Source: Bacteroidota bacterium
GTDB taxonomy: Bacteria > Bacteroidota > Bacteroidia > Bacteroidales > NBLH01
NCBI GenBank assembly: GCA_025361565.1
Contig: JANYKN010000030.1
Span: forward strand, 1 to 63,060
Direction of reading: 5' to 3'
Length of the DNA: 63,060 bases
In this document: positions 55,621-63,060 of the stretch, piece by piece
Layout: every line of letters starts with the position of its first letter
Position numbering within the stretch: position 1 is the first letter of the stretch
Translations under genes and position numbers: made by a program
The notes under the pieces: generated by a model
What the model was told of the DNA's origin: nothing
Database searches by the model: none
What the model saw: only the letters and a program-made list of their open reading frames with translations

Positions 55621-56727
55621 TTATTCGAGTCTATATTTAAAACGTTTAACACTAGCCGCAATAAGTATAACTGCCATAGAACTCAACACCGTAAATTCTT
55701 TGACAACAGAAGAGAATCCAAGTCCTTCTATCATTATTTTCTTTACAGCTATCATAAACCATTTGGCGGGAATAATCTGTGATAACCATTGAAGAGGTAA
55801 AGGCATATTTTCTAAAGGGAACATCATGCCCGAAAGCATCATTACCGGCATCATCATTACCATAGCCGATATTAAGAGTGCAACCATTTGCTTATCCACA
55901 GCCGACGAAATAAGCAATCCAAGAGCCAGTGACACAAATATAAATATCAACGAGATAAGGATTAGTAGCCCAAGACTTCCATTTATAGGCATATCGAGCA
56001 CAAAAACCGAAAGTAAAAGAATGGTTGCAAGATTTACTACCGATACAAAAAAGTAGGGTACAACCTTAGATATGATAATCTGAATCGGTTTCATGGGCGA
56101 TACCAACAACACCTCCATAGTTCCCAATTCTTTTTCACGGGCAATGGATACTGAGGTCATCATGGCACAAATCAGCATGAGAATCATTCCCATAACCCCG
56201 GGGACAAAATTGTATGAACCTTTGAGTGTTGGGTTGTATAGCAATTTTACCTCTGGCTTAATTTGATAAGGAATTTTCATTTCGCCCATTACATCCTGTT
56301 GGTACAGCGTTATAAGCCTTGTGGCGTACATGGTAAGCGTTGAAGCCGTATTGGGGTCTGAGCCATCGGCTATTAACTGCACCTGAGCATCGCCTGTATG
56401 CATCATGTTTTCGTAAAACCTTTCGCCAAATACGATAACAAGCCCGATTTTACCGCTTCGGAAGACTTCTTCAACCTGCTCGGGACTATCGAGATAGCCG
56501 GAAAAGATAAAATAGTCGCTCATGGATATTTTGTTCACAATGCCCTGCGTGGCGGCATCTCTCGAAGGGTCATAGATGGCAAATCGAGTGTTTTTTACTT
56601 CGGTTGACATCATAAAACCAAACAATATGAGCATCATTATGGGCAAAACCAACAGAATTATCATTGTCCACCTATCCCGGAAAATATGATAAAACTCTTT
56701 TCTTACAAATGTTAAAAACTGTTCCAT
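55621..56727 (-). CDS. ABC-2 type efflux permease (first subunit)
   Basis: This 368-residue protein is paralogous to the next gene and has the same topology. The coupling segment is AREKELGTMEVLLVSPMKP, and the late MLSGMMFPLENMPLP region precedes the final membrane segments. The pair probably forms the heterodimeric membrane part of a YbhFSR-type exporter, with the two ATPases encoded just upstream. Confidence 0.85.
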   Translation of the reverse strand: MEQFLTFVRKEFYHIFRDRWTMIILLVLPIMMLILFGFMMSTEVKNTRFAIYDPSRDAATQGIVNKISMSDYFIFSGYLDSPEQVEEVFRSGKIGLVIVFGERFYENMMHTGDAQVQLIADGSDPNTASTLTMYATRLITLYQQDVMGEMKIPYQIKPEVKLLYNPTLKGSYNFVPGVMGMILMLICAMMTSVSIAREKELGTMEVLLVSPMKPIQIIISKVVPYFFVSVVNLATILLLSVFVLDMPINGSLGLLILISLIFIFVSLALGLLISSAVDKQMVALLISAMVMMMPVMMLSGMMFPLENMPLPLQWLSQIIPAKWFMIAVKKIMIEGLGFSSVVKEFTVLSSMAVILIAASVKRFKYRLE

Positions 56728-56728
56728 A

Positions 56729-57508
56729 TTAATCGGCTTTACGAGTTGATTTACGTGCTAGTTTATGAAAAACTTCATCCATGTTCTTGGCATTGAATTG
56801 AATTTTCAGATTTTTGGGGCTGTCGAGGGCTTCTATCTTTCCATCTACCATTATTGATACACGGTTACAATATTCGGCTTCGTCCATGTAGTGGGTGGTT
56901 ACAAAAACGGTGATGCCACGGTCGGATGCCTGATAAATCATTTCCCAAAAATTGCGTCGTGCAGCCGGGTCAACACCTCCCGTTGGCTCATCTAAAAACA
57001 CAATTGTAGGTTCATGAAAAATTGCTACCGAAAAAGCTAATTTTTGTTTCCAACCTAAAGGAAGAGATTGCACCAGTGTATCACGTTCCTTCTCAAAACC
57101 AAGTTGTTTAAGTAATGCGTCGGTACGGAGAGTAATTTCTTTATCCGGCACTCCATAAATTCCTGCAAATAGCCGTATGTTTTCCCATACCTTTAAATCG
57201 TCGTACAGTGCAAACTTCTGGCTCATATACCCGATGGTTTTCTTAATCTGCTCCGATTGTGTGTTTATGTCGAATCCGGCAACAATTCCTTTGCCCGAAG
57301 TTGCATAACTCAAACCGCTCAACATCCGCATGGCTGTGGTTTTCCCTGCACCGTTTGCACCCAGAAAACCAAAAATCTCGCCTTTTTTCACATCGAACGA
57401 TATGTTATCGACAGCAGTAAACGAACCAAATCGCTTGGTAAGGTTATCCACTGATATAACAATATCAGGTTTTAAACCTTGTTCTGATGTTTGTATGTTA
57501 TTATTCAT
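56729..57508 (-). CDS. ABC transporter ATPase (second)
   Basis: This 259-residue ATPase shows Walker A FLGANGAGKTTAMRML, the Q-loop GYMSQKFALYDDL, a degenerate signature (LPLGWKQKLAF) in place of LSGGQ, Walker B TIVFLDEPTGG, and the switch His in VTTHYMDEAEYC. The two-ATPase organisation mirrors the two halves of YbhF, which is a fused protein in enterobacteria. Confidence 0.9.
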   Translation of the reverse strand: MNNNIQTSEQGLKPDIVISVDNLTKRFGSFTAVDNISFDVKKGEIFGFLGANGAGKTTAMRMLSGLSYATSGKGIVAGFDINTQSEQIKKTIGYMSQKFALYDDLKVWENIRLFAGIYGVPDKEITLRTDALLKQLGFEKERDTLVQSLPLGWKQKLAFSVAIFHEPTIVFLDEPTGGVDPAARRNFWEMIYQASDRGITVFVTTHYMDEAEYCNRVSIMVDGKIEALDSPKNLKIQFNAKNMDEVFHKLARKSTRKAD

Positions 57509-57517
57509 CTGATTTTA

Positions 57518-58474
57518 CTATGTTAAATCCATAAAACAGTCCTCAATAGAGGCTTCAATTACCTTGATTTCGACAGATGTATGTTCATACTTTTCCAATA
57601 CAACTTTTAGTTCATCTACGCTCCAATCTTTGTTTTTAAGCGTAACGTGGTGCGATTCGCCAAATGAGAAACAAGACCTAATGTTTGGGATTTTCCGTAA
57701 ATCGTTCAATAGTTTCGACATCGCATCGCTGCTTACCGACCATAACTCATGCGGAAATTGATTTACAATATTTTTCGGCGTATCTATTTTCAGAAAACTG
57801 CCATTCTGAATTAATGCTATTCGGTCGCATAAGCTTGCTTCATCCATGTAAGGGGTAGATACCAGAATGGTTATGTTTTGTGCTTTAAGCCTTTTGAGCA
57901 TATCCCAGAATTCCTTCCGCGAAACAGGGTCAACACCGGTAGTTGGTTCGTCGAGAAACAATACTTTGGGTTTGTGTATCAAGGCACAGCATAGAGCAAG
58001 TTTTTGTTTCATACCACCAGAGAGCTTACCTGCTCTTCGTTTCTTAAATGGCTCTATTTGTTTGTATATATCTTCGATTAAGTGATAATTTTCCTCAATA
58101 GAAGTTTTAAACACCTTTGCAAAAACATTCAGGTTTTCTTCCACGGTCAAATCCTGATACAGAGAAAACCGCCCCGGCATGTAGCCAACCTCGTTCCGAA
58201 TAGATTTGAAATCCTTAACCACATCGTTGCCCTCAATGCTAACGGTTCCTTCATCGGCAAGGATTAATGTGGTAAGAATGCGGAACAGTGTGGTTTTTCC
58301 GGCACCATCGGGACCTATTATACCAAACAATTCTCCGCGACTTACATCGAAACTAATATTCTCCAAAGCTTTTACATTAAGCTTTTCGAACGGTGAGTTT
58401 TTTATGTAGTGCTTGGAAACCGATTGGCAGCTTACAGCAAATTCATTTTCAGTTGGATTTTGAAAACTTTGCAT
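57518..58474 (-). CDS. ABC transporter ATPase (first)
   Basis: This 318-residue ATPase has Walker A IIGPDGAGKTTLFRIL, signature KLSGGMKQKLAL, Walker B VLFLDEPTTG and a C-terminal accessory domain of about 80 residues. The switch His position reads VSTPYMDEASLC, with Pro instead of His, as in the first half of YbhF-like ATPases. It may be the catalytically weaker partner of the second ATPase, nine bases downstream. Confidence 0.9.
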   Translation of the reverse strand: MQSFQNPTENEFAVSCQSVSKHYIKNSPFEKLNVKALENISFDVSRGELFGIIGPDGAGKTTLFRILTTLILADEGTVSIEGNDVVKDFKSIRNEVGYMPGRFSLYQDLTVEENLNVFAKVFKTSIEENYHLIEDIYKQIEPFKKRRAGKLSGGMKQKLALCCALIHKPKVLFLDEPTTGVDPVSRKEFWDMLKRLKAQNITILVSTPYMDEASLCDRIALIQNGSFLKIDTPKNIVNQFPHELWSVSSDAMSKLLNDLRKIPNIRSCFSFGESHHVTLKNKDWSVDELKVVLEKYEHTSVEIKVIEASIEDCFMDLT

Positions 58475-58478
58475 TTTA

Positions 58479-59381
58479 TTACTTTATTTGAAGGTTAACT
58501 TGTCCGTACATTCCAATTTTCAGAAAGCCATCGTTTTTTACGGCAATTTTCAAAGCATATACCAAATTTGCACGTTCGTCCTTGGTTTGGATTGTTTTTG
58601 GTGTAAACTCCGATTTGCTTGAAATCCAATCTACTTTCCCTTTGTATTCGCGTGTTTCTTCTCCAAAATCGGCATAAACCTTAACATCCTGTCCAATCTT
58701 CAGCTTTGTAAGCTGATTGGATGTTATATATGCCCTGAAAATCATATTCTCGATATCAGCTATTTTATACAATGATTTGCCCGGCAAGGCCAATTCGTTT
58801 GCTTCGGTATATTTTGCCAAAACAACGCCTTTTATCGGGTTAATAATCTGACACTTTCTTAATTGGTCGTTAAGTTGCTCAACCTGAACACTCAAAGCGG
58901 CAGCATCTTCGCTAATTCCATTTATTGTGACGGCAAAAGAGGATTTTTGTGCATCCAGTTGTTTTTGTAACAATGAAAGTTGGGCATTAATATCGTCTAA
59001 CTGCTTTTGATTAGCGGCATTGGCTTTTAGCAATTTTTCAACTCGTAGTTTTTCTGTTTGCTGGGTTGCAATTTGCTGTTCAATAACGGCAATTTGCTTT
59101 TGAATCTCAGGACGACGGCTTTCTGTTGCTCTGATGCTGGTAATAATTTGTTTCTTGCGAAGAAACAATTGTAAACTGTCAATATACCCAATATTTTGAT
59201 TTGCTTTCAAATCTTGTCCTTCCTGAATATTAAAAGCCAGAATCTTACCGTTAGCCTCAGATGACACTATGATTTCTGTTGCTTCAAACGTTCCGGCAGC
59301 ATCGTATTTCCCATTTTTAGAGCCACACGCAAACATTACTAATGAAAAGGCAGCGATTGAAAGAAGATTTAATGTTTTCAT
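58479..59381 (-). CDS. HlyD-family periplasmic adaptor (membrane fusion protein)
   Basis: This 300-residue protein has a lipobox (LVMFACGSKNG), a biotinyl-lipoyl-like domain (GKILAFNIQEGQDLKANQNIG), a coiled-coil hairpin (about 75-165) and a beta-barrel segment (GQDVKVYADFG). It links the inner-membrane exporter with the TolC-type channel. It lies between the TolC gene and the first ATPase with a four-base gap to the latter. Confidence 0.88.
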   Translation of the reverse strand: MKTLNLLSIAAFSLVMFACGSKNGKYDAAGTFEATEIIVSSEANGKILAFNIQEGQDLKANQNIGYIDSLQLFLRKKQIITSIRATESRRPEIQKQIAVIEQQIATQQTEKLRVEKLLKANAANQKQLDDINAQLSLLQKQLDAQKSSFAVTINGISEDAAALSVQVEQLNDQLRKCQIINPIKGVVLAKYTEANELALPGKSLYKIADIENMIFRAYITSNQLTKLKIGQDVKVYADFGEETREYKGKVDWISSKSEFTPKTIQTKDERANLVYALKIAVKNDGFLKIGMYGQVNLQIK

Positions 59382-59409
59382 GATATTTAATGTTTTGATA
59401 TTTAACTTT

Positions 59410-60657
59410 TTAATTGTTCGTTGTATTCTTTAAATTATATTGAGCTTTCAGAAGTTGTATTTCGTGAAGAATTTTATCCTGAACAGCCAGATTTTCATCG
59501 TTAAGTTTGGTTAGGAAATCAGAAACTGACAGCGTTCCATTTTCAACTTTTACTTCGGCAGTTTTTCTAATTCCCGTGCGTAAGGCAATAATTTCATCAT
59601 CACTTTTTATTTGCACCTGTATTTTGTCTACTTCATTAAGTTGTTGCTTCACGGTTAACCCGTTGTTATAAAGAAATGTCTGCTTCTGAATGTCTACAGA
59701 TTGTTTGTTAATTTCAATTTTCCGAATATTGTTTTTATGAGTATATAAGTTACCGAAATTCCAGAATAGACGTGCGCCAACAATATAGTATGATGAGAAA
59801 TCTTTTTGCAGCATATTTAAGCCAGGTTTGCCATAACCGGTCTGGCCGAACAAACTAACCTGAGGTAAATTAGCTGATTGATAAGCCTTTTTTTGACTTT
59901 CATAAAAATTACTTTGTGCTTCAAACATCTTTAATTCGGGTCTGTTAATTTGAAGTGCTACAGTTAAATTCATCTGAAAATTTGGTTTCACCAGAGTATC
60001 CGTTACAGCCACAGAATCACCCATCATTGCCCATAACATTTCGTTAAACGATTTTTGAGTAGCAATTAATTCGGCACGGCGCTGTGTGTTTTTGAGCTGT
60101 TCAACCCGAACCATATCCAAATCTGCTTGATTTGCAATACCTCCGGCCATGTAGGCTTTTACCCTGTCATAATTGGTTTGTAGCTCTTTTTGTAACGATT
60201 CATTCTGAACAAGCTGTTCCTTTAGTAAGAGTGAACCAAAAAAGAGTTGGTTTACCCTATCATTTAAAGTGTACAGGTCAGTTTCTGTTTTTTGTTTGTC
60301 TAATTCTGCCGAAGCTTTTATAGCTTGCTTTTGAGAGCTTATTTTACCTCCATCCCATATTGTTTGATTAACTTCAGCATAAGCCTGATATTGGTCGTTT
60401 GAAACGACTTTTATACCGTTAAGCTCTGTTACATCAGACTGGTAGGTAGCTTTTGCATAGATTGCAAACTGAGGTAAATACCCTTTATTGGCGTTGGAAA
60501 TACTGTACGATTCTGATTGCTCAATTAATCCATATTGCTTAATTAATGGATAATTGTTCCTTGCCTTCTCCTGACAGGTTTCAATGGTAAGCTGACCGAA
60601 GGATTCAGTAGCATAAACATTGAATGATAACATTAATAAAATGACAAACTGCTTCAT
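59410..60657 (-). CDS. TolC-family outer-membrane efflux channel
   Basis: This 415-residue exported protein has a signal peptide (ending ATESFGQ) and the ATG at 60655-60657. Two TolC repeats of helices are visible (VNQTIWDGGKISSQKQAIK and ARLFWNFGNLYTHKNN), with a late KVENGTLSVSDFLTKLNDE segment. It is the outer-membrane exit of the efflux system and the second gene of the operon after the TetR regulator. Confidence 0.88.
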   Translation of the reverse strand: MKQFVILLMLSFNVYATESFGQLTIETCQEKARNNYPLIKQYGLIEQSESYSISNANKGYLPQFAIYAKATYQSDVTELNGIKVVSNDQYQAYAEVNQTIWDGGKISSQKQAIKASAELDKQKTETDLYTLNDRVNQLFFGSLLLKEQLVQNESLQKELQTNYDRVKAYMAGGIANQADLDMVRVEQLKNTQRRAELIATQKSFNEMLWAMMGDSVAVTDTLVKPNFQMNLTVALQINRPELKMFEAQSNFYESQKKAYQSANLPQVSLFGQTGYGKPGLNMLQKDFSSYYIVGARLFWNFGNLYTHKNNIRKIEINKQSVDIQKQTFLYNNGLTVKQQLNEVDKIQVQIKSDDEIIALRTGIRKTAEVKVENGTLSVSDFLTKLNDENLAVQDKILHEIQLLKAQYNLKNTTNN

Positions 60658-60717
60658 ATTATTTATTTTTAAAATTTCAACCATATAATTATTAACTATT
60701 TAATTTAATACCAATGT

Positions 60718-60733
60718 TTAATAGGTTTATTAA
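60718..60733. promoter_or_regulatory. Inverted repeat between the TetR and TolC genes
   Basis: TTAATA-GGTT-TATTAA forms a perfect 6-bp inverted repeat upstream of the TolC start and could be a second TetR site. The AT-rich context makes chance possible. Confidence 0.3.
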
Positions 60734-60750
60734 TATAAGTGCAAAAAAAT

Positions 60751-61371
60751 TTAAGGCTTAAGGCTTCTTAAAATTATAATAACATTCTCGCGCCGCCTAT
60801 TCTCAATAAAATTGTCAAAATTTTCATCAGACATATTGTTTATGCTCCTGAAAATTGGAGCTGTTAAAAATAAAGTAACATTCAATGAAAGAATTGTCAA
60901 CATTAAATCAAATGCACTTATAGGTCGAATAGTTCCTTTTTCTACTTCAGCTTTTAGGTCTTTTTCGATTTTTGATAATACAGTTTGAGGTATCACTGCC
61001 AATTTTCCCTTGAGTGATTCCAAACGTGTAGGATTGGTTAATAATTCATTGAAAACTAAAAAAGGCAGCTTGGGGTTTTCCTTAAGTAAATCAAAATGAG
61101 CTTCTATTAACTGCGTCAAGCGTTCTTCAAATGAAATATTATTATCACTGTTTTGTAAAAACGGAGCAACAAATGTTCTCATTTTTTTTTCAAAAATGGC
61201 TTCAAATAATTTCTCTTTAGTACGAAAATAGTAATGCACTAATGCCTGGTTACAACCTGCTGCTTTCGCAATTTCAGTGGTTGAGGTCATTGCAAATCCT
61301 TTTTCGAGGAAAAGTTTCTCAGCAGCTTCTAATATAACTTGCTCTGTATTAGCGTCAACTTGATGTTTCAT
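60751..61371 (-). CDS. TetR/AcrR-family repressor of the efflux operon
   Basis: This 206-residue regulator has the TetR helix-turn-helix (AMTSTTEIAKAAGCNQALVHYYF, seen as TSTTEIAKAAGCNQALVHYY) and a ligand-binding C-terminal domain with a run of helices. It heads the operon TetR-TolC-HlyD-ABC-ABC-permease-permease. Two overlapping palindromes at its own start codon (61369-61395) suggest autorepression. Confidence 0.9.
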   Translation of the reverse strand: MKHQVDANTEQVILEAAEKLFLEKGFAMTSTTEIAKAAGCNQALVHYYFRTKEKLFEAIFEKKMRTFVAPFLQNSDNNISFEERLTQLIEAHFDLLKENPKLPFLVFNELLTNPTRLESLKGKLAVIPQTVLSKIEKDLKAEVEKGTIRPISAFDLMLTILSLNVTLFLTAPIFRSINNMSDENFDNFIENRRRENVIIILRSLKP

Positions 61372-61395
61372 TATTTAATAATGTTATTTAATAAC
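61369..61395. promoter_or_regulatory. Two abutting palindromes over the TetR start codon, candidate operator
   Basis: CATTATT-T-AATAATG at 61369-61383 is a perfect palindrome that includes the TetR start codon. GTTATT-T-AATAAC at 61383-61395 is a second perfect palindrome sharing one base with it. Tandem sites of this size fit TetR dimers. Confidence 0.65.
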
Positions 61396-61516
61396 TCTAT
61401 TAATACGATACAAATATAATAAAGTTTCAATACTTTACAATATATATTATTTGGATGTGAAATAATAAAATGAACTTTAGGACAATGTATTAGTTTACAT
61501 ACAAATACAGTTAATA

Positions 61517-62770
61517 TTAGCCTAGTTTTTTTATAGTTTTAATCGAGTTGTTACCCAATTTTTGCCTTAACAGTAACATATCATCACTAACCTTCTGTTC
61601 TATCACTTTGGCATAAATTTGAGTAGTCTTAATACTTGTATGCCCCAAAAGTTTCGAAACTGTTTCGATGGGTACACCATTAGTAAGGGTTACAGTAGTT
61701 GCAAAGGTATGGCGGGCAATATGAAAAGATAAAGGTTTTTCAATGCCGCAAAAATCGGCTATTTCTTTAAGGTAGTTATTTAATAGCTGATTGGCATAAA
61801 CAGGCAGAAGCCTACCACTTTCTAAAACTCTTGGATTGTTTTTGTACTTTTCAATAATAGCCATTGCAGGGGGCAATAATGGAACTCGTACCGGAATATC
61901 GGTTTTATGTCGGGTGGTGTTTATCCAGTACCCGCCATCAATACCCAATGAAAGGTTTTTAGGCGTTAACTCGTAAACATCAATATAGGCCAGTCCTGTA
62001 TAACAGCTAAAGACAAACATATCTTTTGCGTGCTGAAGCCTGAGGATTTTAAATTCTTTGCGTTCGATGGCGGCCAGTTCCTCAGCGGTAAGAAACTCCC
62101 GGTTACTCTTGGTAAATACAGGTTGGAATTTCTGGAACGGGTCGCGGTCGAGCCAATCGTTTTTAATAGCCATGTTTACTACTTTGCGTAAACGCTCGAT
62201 GTGCTTCATTATGGTATTTTGTCCGCAAGGCTTTTTCTGGTCTTTGGGAACATACGCTTTCATAAATATTTCAAACTCGTTGAGAAAGCGGTAATTTAAT
62301 TGCGACAGGAAAATATCGGATGTTCTGAGGTGTGCTTTCAAGTATTCTTCAATATACCTGCGGGTTGTAAAATAGTTTTTGAGGGTTCCCCATTCAAGGG
62401 TTGTTTTCATTTCAACATTGTGATAATCGAAAATGGTCATTAACGAATGTTCTTTTTCTTCGAAACCACAAAACAGGTTTTTAACAGCCACAGCTGTAAC
62501 CAGTTTTTTCTTTACTGTGAGTTCCTGGTAACATTCGGTTAACCGACTTCGGATTTGTTCCAGGTATGTGTTGAGGTTGCGGATTTCTTCGCTTTTGCCC
62601 TTGGCTGAGCCTTTTGCATCGCTCCAATTATCCGGGTGAATAAACTTTTTAAGGGAAATTTCAACCCGGCGACCATCAACAGAAATGCGGGCATAAATAG
62701 GATAAAGACCATTTTTGGCTTTGTTGGAGCGGCTTATAAACTGCACTCCGAAGGTGTTGTTTGTTCTCAT
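61517..62770 (-). CDS. Tyrosine recombinase, IntDOT-like integrase
   Basis: This 417-residue integrase has an arm-binding N-terminal domain (FGVQFISRSNKAKNGLYPIY), a core-binding domain (about 110-215) and a catalytic domain. Catalytic residues seen are HxxR (HIARHTF), the later His in LGHTSIKTTQ and the nucleophile Tyr in QIYAKV. The first catalytic Arg is replaced by Ala in TGLAYIDV. IntDOT of CTnDOT also lacks this Arg. The gene marks the right end of the island. Confidence 0.92.
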   Translation of the reverse strand: MRTNNTFGVQFISRSNKAKNGLYPIYARISVDGRRVEISLKKFIHPDNWSDAKGSAKGKSEEIRNLNTYLEQIRSRLTECYQELTVKKKLVTAVAVKNLFCGFEEKEHSLMTIFDYHNVEMKTTLEWGTLKNYFTTRRYIEEYLKAHLRTSDIFLSQLNYRFLNEFEIFMKAYVPKDQKKPCGQNTIMKHIERLRKVVNMAIKNDWLDRDPFQKFQPVFTKSNREFLTAEELAAIERKEFKILRLQHAKDMFVFSCYTGLAYIDVYELTPKNLSLGIDGGYWINTTRHKTDIPVRVPLLPPAMAIIEKYKNNPRVLESGRLLPVYANQLLNNYLKEIADFCGIEKPLSFHIARHTFATTVTLTNGVPIETVSKLLGHTSIKTTQIYAKVIEQKVSDDMLLLRQKLGNNSIKTIKKLG

Positions 62771-63060
62771 GACAATTCAGCTTTTGAGTTTTTGTTTTAA
62801 ATTGATTCGGTTCACCGGAACAAATTCCAATAATGCCCTCCAAACTCATTTAAACAAGACTAAAATAAACGCTGCATTGTGTTTATTTAATGCGCTTTGC
62901 ATCGTTTTAGGTGAACTAAATTCAGACATCCAATACTTCCGTAATTTAAACTGCGACCGTTTCAAAAATGAGTTGTAAATTTGTGAAAGGAAAAAGGGTT
63001 TCAGTTTGGTTTAAAAATGCGCATAATTCTTTCACGGCTTTGTTAGCCCTTGGTGTGGAT
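62771..63060. other. 290 bases beyond the integrase
   Basis: No gene is identified. The attachment site is expected near here because integrase genes usually abut it, but no direct repeat shared with the left side could be found by eye. A TAAATTTG at 62976-62983 fits a rightward -7 box, without a clear -33 element. Confidence 0.4.

Noticed and set aside
1-63060. tRNA genes and CRISPR arrays
   Set aside because: No cloverleaf-like tRNA sequence and no regularly spaced repeat series with unique spacers was found on reading. The only regular tandem repeat is the two-copy 23-bp one at 49353.

Overview
The window is from a member of the Bacteroidota, most likely class Bacteroidia. This rests on a SusC/SusD pair, an RteC-type regulator, an IntDOT-like tyrosine recombinase, and promoters of the -33 TTTG / -7 TAnnTTTG type. 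Base composition is AT-rich nearly throughout. No rRNA, tRNA or CRISPR array was found.

Region 1 (1-39003, all + strand) is a large polysaccharide utilisation locus. It starts with a promoter, a SusC/SusD pair and a terminator. A long run of exported enzymes follows: an SGNH hydrolase, a GH27 enzyme, two paralogous Asp-box beta-propeller proteins, a heparinase II/III-type lyase, a DUF4832-type protein, a DUF5107/TPR protein and a GH172 (DUF2961) protein. Cytoplasmic steps include a GH88 unsaturated uronyl hydrolase, a KDG kinase and a KDPG aldolase. Together they imply lyase cleavage of a uronic-acid-containing glycan, release of the unsaturated sugar, and a KDG/KDPG route into central metabolism. 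A LacI regulator sits in the middle, beside a FucP-type transporter. Three catabolic genes in this region are decayed: an L-fucose isomerase, a ribulokinase and a NagA deacetylase. Two Gfo/Idh/MocA oxidoreductases, two sugar isomerase/epimerase-fold proteins and an SDR suggest a second, keto-sugar style of glycoside processing.

Region 2 (39010-45078, - strand) converges on Region 1 with six bases between the stop codons. It encodes an envelope redox trio: a Tat-exported gluconate-dehydrogenase subunit-3-like protein, a GMC flavoprotein and a nine-CXXCH cytochrome. An MFS transporter and a DeoR regulator follow, and a frameshifted copy of the DeoR 3' end lies between them. The trio probably oxidises a sugar or glycoside in the periplasm and passes electrons to the cytochrome.

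Region 3 (about 45.8-62.8 kb) is an integrated mobile island. Its left part has a divergent, palindrome-rich control region and a three-gene cassette of unknown function ending in an intrinsic terminator. A J-domain protein follows, then a 1.4 kb non-coding block. That block is richer in G+C and carries a consensus promoter, many inverted repeats and an intrinsic terminator, which together outline an undescribed structured RNA of about 600 nt. The rest of the island holds an AlbA_2-type ATP-binding protein, a SAGC-motif protein, a DnaC-like ATPase, a replication-like protein, an excisionase-like HTH protein and RteC. Next come a STAS-like protein, a TetR-controlled ABC efflux operon (TolC, HlyD, two ATPases, two permeases) and the integrase at the right end. 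No relaxase or conjugation gene is visible, so the island looks integrative but not self-conjugative.
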